Source: Polyangiaceae bacterium (GTDB lineage Bacteria > Myxococcota_A > Polyangia > Polyangiales > Polyangiaceae). From it: a stretch of 64,000 bases of DNA. The notes beneath the pieces are model-generated. The model ran no database searches and was not told where the DNA came from. It saw nothing but the letters and a program-made list of their open reading frames with translations. Below are positions 58,999-64,000 of this stretch, piece after piece. The position numbers were made by a program, and so were the translations under genes. The stretch lies in the NCBI GenBank assembly GCA_019637295.1, contig JAHBVX010000003.1, positions 496,001-560,000 of the forward strand. The letters are read 5' to 3'. The number at the start of each line of letters is the position of its first letter. Position 1 is the stretch's first letter.

Positions 58999-60237
58999 TC
59001 AAGGCTTCTTGGCGGGGCCTTGGCGCAGCTCCTCGAGCTCCTCGAGGTTCGCCGCGGCCCGCGGGTCGTTCGGATCGAGCTTGAGCGCCTGACGGAAGGC
59101 CTTCTCGGCGCCCGCGTGATCGCCCTTGCGCGCGCGAGCGGTGCCCAGGTTGATCCAGGCGGAGCCGAGCTTCGGATCCTTCTTGATGGCCTGCTCGAAC
59201 AGGGCGAGCGCCTGCTCGACGTCCCCGCGCTGCAGGTGGGCGTAGCCCAGGTTGGACACGAAGGTGGCGCGGTCCGGCGCGAGCTTGACGGCCTCGCGGA
59301 GGTGCGGCAGCGCCTTGTCGACCTCGTTCTTGGCCAGGAGCGCGGTGCCGAGATCGCCCCGCGCGCGCGGATCCTTCGGCGTGATGAGCACGGCGCGCTC
59401 GTACGCGCGCACGGCTTCGTCCACCCGGCCGCGCATCATCAGCGCCGTGCCCAGGTTCGTCAGACGCGCCGCGTTGCCGGGCTCGAGCTCGGCCGCGCGC
59501 TGGAACTTCTCGAGCGCGGCCTCGGCCTTGCCGGTGGCCAGCAGCGCGACCCCGAGCGCCGAGTGCGCCTCGGGATCGAAGGGCGCCAGCCGGACGCCCT
59601 GCGCGAGCGCCGCGAGGGCGCGCTCGGCGCGTCCGAGGATCAGCTCGACACGGCCCTTCTCGACGTGGGCGGGGCCGAACTGAGCGTCGAGCTTCAGCGC
59701 CTGCTCCAGCTCCGCCAAGAGCGCGAGCATCTTGGGGTTCTTGGGGCTCGACGCATAGTCGGTGACGACGCCCGAGCGCTCGAGCGCGACGCGCACGAGC
59801 CCCACCCGCGGCGCCGGATCTTTGGGCGCGAGAGAGCGCGCGCGCTTGTACGCGCGCTCCGCCTCGGGGAGATGATCCTTCTCGAGCGCCACGTCGCCGT
59901 CGTACAGCGCCCGATCCGCGTCGTCTCCGCTGCCGCGGGCGAGCCCGCCGGGTCGGGTGCCGGGCTTGGGCGGCGGCGGCGGCGGACCGAGGGTCGGCGC
60001 AGGAGGGGCCGATGCCGCGGCGGCGACGGTGGGGCACTTGCCGTCGGGATCCGGCACGCAGGGTGGAGCGCCGGGCAGCGGTGACGGCGTGGGCTCCGTC
60101 GCGGGTGACCCGTACAGCTCGGGAGCCGGTGAGGCGCCCGGGTCGGCCGGTGAGCCCGCGGACGGAGCCGGGGCTGCCGCGCATGCCGTGGCCAGCGCGG
60201 CGACGGCGAGCCCGCCGAGTAGCGTCGCGCCGGTCAT
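58999..60237 (-). CDS. TPR-repeat lipoprotein coupled to spoVR
   Basis: 412 aa. Signal with lipobox LATAC, a Pro/Ala-rich linker (residues about 22-95), then at least seven TPR units of 34 residues ([100 protein letters not shown]). It is probably an outer-membrane-anchored scaffold. The ATG overlaps the spoVR stop (ATGA), linking its expression to the sporulation/starvation genes. Confidence 0.87.
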   Translation of the reverse strand: MTGATLLGGLAVAALATACAAAPAPSAGSPADPGASPAPELYGSPATEPTPSPLPGAPPCVPDPDGKCPTVAAAASAPPAPTLGPPPPPPKPGTRPGGLARGSGDDADRALYDGDVALEKDHLPEAERAYKRARSLAPKDPAPRVGLVRVALERSGVVTDYASSPKNPKMLALLAELEQALKLDAQFGPAHVEKGRVELILGRAERALAALAQGVRLAPFDPEAHSALGVALLATGKAEAALEKFQRAAELEPGNAARLTNLGTALMMRGRVDEAVRAYERAVLITPKDPRARGDLGTALLAKNEVDKALPHLREAVKLAPDRATFVSNLGYAHLQRGDVEQALALFEQAIKKDPKLGSAWINLGTARARKGDHAGAEKAFRQALKLDPNDPRAAANLEELEELRQGPAKKP

Positions 60238-61799
60238 GGCTTGCTGTCGTGACGGACGCTGTGCTCGGTGCCGTCGAAGCGCAAGAGCGCAGGCTTGTCG
60301 TCCACCACCGTGGCGAGCACGACCGGTCGCTTCCACACGCGAACCAGCGCGGCCATCGTCTCCCGGGCGTAGTCCACGCGCAGGTCGACGCCCGCGTGCT
60401 CGTGCACCAAGAGCAGCTCGCCGCGGTTGTCGTAGTTCGCGTCGGTGACCTTGATGACGGGGCTGCCGAAGTTGGTGAGCTGGAAGAGCAACTTCTGCTT
60501 CACCTCCGCGAACTGCCGGGACTCGATCTCGAAGCGCTCGTTGCGCCCGGACCAACCGAAGGTGAACATCTTGTGCTCGCGCGCGAACTCTTCGGTCAGA
60601 AACTCGTCGATGAAGGTCACGTCCGTGTACAGCGAGCGAACCTCGAAGATCTTCTTGCGGCCGAGCCCGAGCCGCAGATCCCAGCTGCGCTTCTCGTCCA
60701 GATCGCTGCACTCGTCCCACTCCCGCCCGAAGCGGCCCTTGTTCCAGCGGTCTTCGATGTCCCGGAACAGCTCGACGCCGAGCTTGTAGGGGTTCAGCCG
60801 GCCGCCGCTCGTGGCCATCACGCCGGCGTTGTTCTCCGCGTACTCGATGATGTCGGTGGTGTCCGCGACGCGCTCGGTCATGAGCAGGCTGTGCCAGTAG
60901 GACGCCCAGCCCTCGTTCATGATCTTGGTCTGCATCTGCGGTGCGAAGTAGTAGGCCTCCTCGCGGATGATGCTCAAGATGACCCGCTCCCAGCGCTCGA
61001 GGGGCGCGAAGTCCAGCAGGAACAAGAGCGCGTCCTGCTCGGGCTGGACCGGGTGCTTCTTCTGTTGCTCGCGCTCCTCGAGGATCTTCTGCTTCTGCTC
61101 CTCGAGGAACTCCTCCGGGTTGATGAACGCGTCCATGTAGTCCTTGGCGCGCAGCCGCGGCACCTGGACCTCCGAGGGCTCCTCCTCGACCTCCGCCGGT
61201 CGCCGGCGCACCACGAAGCGCGAATAGGGATCGATCAGGTTCTCCAGCGACAAGCACACGTCGATGAAGGTCTCCACCTTGGCGATCCCGTGGCGGTCCA
61301 CGATGCGACGAATGGCCGAGCCGTGATTGGCCATCCGGTCCACCCACTTGCGGTTGGGCCGATACTCCCCCGCGTGCCCGGCGGTGGGGTCCACCACGTC
61401 GCCGCTGGCGTCCAGGTCCGTGGCGCGGAACGCGAAATTGTTCTTGAAGAAGTCGACGTGCCCGTACACGTGGCACATCACGAGCTTCTGATCCGTGTAG
61501 CTGTTGCCCTCGAGCAGGTAGGCGAACGACGGATTGTTGTTGATGACCATCTCGTAGATTTTCGAGAGGCCGTACTCGTAGCTCTTCGAGAGCCGCTCGT
61601 AGTCCATGCCGAAACGCCAGTGCGGGTAGCGATTCGGGAAGCCACCGTAGGCCGCGACTTCGTTCATCTGATCGTAAGAGAGCATCTCGAACACGGTCGG
61701 GAAGAAGTCGAGGCCATACTCCATGGCGATCTTCTCGATCCGGTCCTGCTCTTCGCGCAGGTAGCGAGGCAGCGTGGTGTGGGTAGCGAACTGCGACAT
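60234..61799 (-). CDS. spoVR: SpoVR-family protein
   Basis: 521 aa, typical length. Family features seen: the N-terminal [89 protein letters not shown], and [10 protein letters not shown]. The exact reaction is not known; in Bacillus it affects spore cortex and in enterobacteria (YcgB) it belongs to the YeaG/YeaH starvation response. Here it lies 11 bases after the yhbH gene and overlaps the TPR lipoprotein gene. In Myxococcota a role in development or stationary phase is a reasonable inference. Confidence 0.95.
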   Translation of the reverse strand: MSQFATHTTLPRYLREEQDRIEKIAMEYGLDFFPTVFEMLSYDQMNEVAAYGGFPNRYPHWRFGMDYERLSKSYEYGLSKIYEMVINNNPSFAYLLEGNSYTDQKLVMCHVYGHVDFFKNNFAFRATDLDASGDVVDPTAGHAGEYRPNRKWVDRMANHGSAIRRIVDRHGIAKVETFIDVCLSLENLIDPYSRFVVRRRPAEVEEEPSEVQVPRLRAKDYMDAFINPEEFLEEQKQKILEEREQQKKHPVQPEQDALLFLLDFAPLERWERVILSIIREEAYYFAPQMQTKIMNEGWASYWHSLLMTERVADTTDIIEYAENNAGVMATSGGRLNPYKLGVELFRDIEDRWNKGRFGREWDECSDLDEKRSWDLRLGLGRKKIFEVRSLYTDVTFIDEFLTEEFAREHKMFTFGWSGRNERFEIESRQFAEVKQKLLFQLTNFGSPVIKVTDANYDNRGELLLVHEHAGVDLRVDYARETMAALVRVWKRPVVLATVVDDKPALLRFDGTEHSVRHDSKP

Positions 61800-61810
61800 G
61801 GTAGGCCCTC

Positions 61811-62920
<1,110 letters not shown>

Positions 62921-63015
62921 GCGTGGCCTACCCGGATTGTTTCACAACCTGGCTGCGCTTTCGAGCCGGGCCTTCCGCTGGGGCGTCCTGACGGCTCGAT
63001 TCGAGGCCGGGGACG

Positions 63016-63609
63016 GTGTATAGGGCCGCGGTGGCAACCGGCGAGAGGTACCTCACATTCCGCTGCACGGGCTGCGGCAACTGCTGCAAGGAGCCGCTCT
63101 TGCCCCTGACGGACACGGATCTCGCACGCATCCTCGGCCGCACCGGCGAGCGGGCTCGGGACGTCGTGCGCTGGGTGTCACGTCAAGAGATCGATCTGGA
63201 CGACGAGCCGGAGTCCTTCGTGCTGCTCCGGCCCGGCCGGCGGGTGATGGTGCTCGGGCACGGCCGGCGCGGCTGCCGCTACCTCGGCCGCGACGACCGC
63301 TGCACCATCTACGGCGCGCGGCCCCTCGGCTGTCGGATCTTCCCGTTCGATCCCGACTTCAAGCGCGATGGCTCGCTCCGTCGCCTGCGGCTGATCCAGG
63401 CCGCGGAGTGCGACTACGCGCTCGATGGCCACAACGACATCCGGCTCATCCGCTCGCTGCACGAGCGCCACGACGAGACGACCGAGCGCTACCACCAGCG
63501 CGTGGCCGAGTGGAACCAGATGCAGCGCCGGCGGCAGCGCCGCGGGGTGCGCCCGGAGGCCCCCGCGGAGTTCTTGCGCTACCTGGGCTTCGACGCCGCG
63601 GGCGCCTGA
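63016..63609 (+). CDS. YkgJ-family cysteine cluster protein
   Basis: 197 aa. FRCTGCGNCCKEP opens the family's CxxCxxCC cluster, followed by CRYLGRDDRCTIYGARPLGCRIFPFD, which completes a putative zinc or iron-sulfur site of about eight cysteines. The C-terminal helix region (DETTERYHQRVAEWNQMQRRRQRRG) is basic. GTG 63016 or 63031 may be the start. The function of the family is not known; it is divergent from yhbH over 95 bases and convergent with the flotillin-like gene. Confidence 0.85.
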   Translation: MYRAAVATGERYLTFRCTGCGNCCKEPLLPLTDTDLARILGRTGERARDVVRWVSRQEIDLDDEPESFVLLRPGRRVMVLGHGRRGCRYLGRDDRCTIYGARPLGCRIFPFDPDFKRDGSLRRLRLIQAAECDYALDGHNDIRLIRSLHERHDETTERYHQRVAEWNQMQRRRQRRGVRPEAPAEFLRYLGFDAAGA

Positions 63610-63614
63610 GCGGG

Positions 63615-64000
63615 TCAGCCGCCGAGGCGCTTGGCCACGCCGGCCAAGTCCACGCCGGTCGCGCTCTTGATCTGCTCGGCCGCGCTGATCGCCTTGCGGG
63701 CTACCTCGCTGCCTTCACCGTGGGTGGGCAGGACGCTCAGCTTGCCGATGGTGAGGGAGTGATGCGCGCCGGCAATGTGGCTGAGCATGGGCAACAGGTT
63801 CTGCAGCGCCAGCACGTCACGCGCCGCCGGGCCGCCCGCGCGGAACGCCGCCACGACCTCGTGCAGCGCCTTGGCCTCGGCGCGGCCGCGCTCGACGGTG
63901 CCCGCCGCGTCGCCGCGAGCCTTCTCCTCGGCGGCGCGCTGTTTGGCCAGCGCGGGCTGTACGACGTCCGCCTCGAGGCGGCGCTTCTCTTGTAGCGCGC
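63615..64000 (-). CDS. SPFH/flotillin-like protein, C-terminal part
   Basis: 128 residues are visible; the start is outside the window. The segment ALQEKRRLEADVVQPALAKQ, AAEEKARGDAAGTVERGRAE and then an alanine-rich helix ALHEVVAAFRAGGPAARDVLALQNLLPML match the coiled C-terminus of flotillin/YqiK-type membrane scaffolds. The tail ends in GVDLAGVAKRLGG. The SPFH domain itself is beyond the edge, so the family call is inference. Confidence 0.65.
   Translation of the reverse strand, partial: ALQEKRRLEADVVQPALAKQRAAEEKARGDAAGTVERGRAEAKALHEVVAAFRAGGPAARDVLALQNLLPMLSHIAGAHHSLTIGKLSVLPTHGEGSEVARKAISAAEQIKSATGVDLAGVAKRLGG

Overview
The window is very GC-rich (about 70%), densely coded, and best fits a Myxococcota genome, probably Polyangia (Sorangium/Labilithrix-like). 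This rests on gene content: many secreted lipoproteins with Gly/Ala- or Pro-rich linkers, a Hanks-type Ser/Thr kinase coupled to a PEGA/TPR protein, an Omp85/TamB pair, a duplicated-domain HNH endonuclease, SpoVR/YhbH, and no operational Gram-positive features. The taxonomic call is inference; there is no rRNA gene in the window.

Layout. 1-3354 is the head of a dcw (division/cell wall) cluster on the minus strand: mraZ-rsmH-ftsL-ftsI, each pair joined by a 4-base overlap, with a promoter and MraZ boxes. 3822-9063 is a second minus-strand run in which a membrane-anchored protein, rsmE, a secreted protein and a stand-alone cobalamin-binding subunit are joined by 4-base overlaps behind a metallophosphatase. 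9258-16635 (plus) is lipoprotein-TamA-TamB, an outer-membrane assembly operon. 16717-17014 is a decayed nucleotidyltransferase toxin-antitoxin pair. 17036-22782 holds a methyltransferase, M23 peptidase, PPP phosphatase, orphan OmpR-type regulator and a von Willebrand A lipoprotein.

22783-32216 is the accessory part. uvrC, an HNH endonuclease, a VanW protein, a dual-specificity phosphatase, a TetR regulator and an esterase sit among unusual intergenic arrays built on the 12-base inverted repeat GGAC-N4-GTCC. I count at least 19 perfect copies, 18 of them between genes. The core is conserved across loci, the spacers are locus-specific, and the GGAT-loop orientation follows the flanking transcription. 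This is the strongest unexplained signal in the window.

32232-36732 has an M15/DUF882 lipoprotein coupled to holB, and thiE coupled to a membrane protein. 36880-45805 (minus) is a surface/signalling block: Cys-rich lipoprotein, Ser/Thr kinase, PEGA protein and a metzincin-type lipoprotein protease. 45864-48048 is a MarR-controlled BKACE/enoyl-CoA hydratase operon with a clear operator. 48408-54618 carries an aldo-keto reductase, a coiled-coil protein, a lipoprotein behind a sigma-54-like promoter, a signal-less subtilase-like gene, and a frameshifted relic. 54619-56266 is a TetR/SDR pair with matching operators. 56319-64000 holds lipoproteins, a TPR lipoprotein coupled to spoVR and yhbH, a YkgJ cysteine-cluster protein and the end of an SPFH/flotillin-like gene.

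No tRNA, rRNA, CRISPR array, transposase, integrase or replication origin was recognised.
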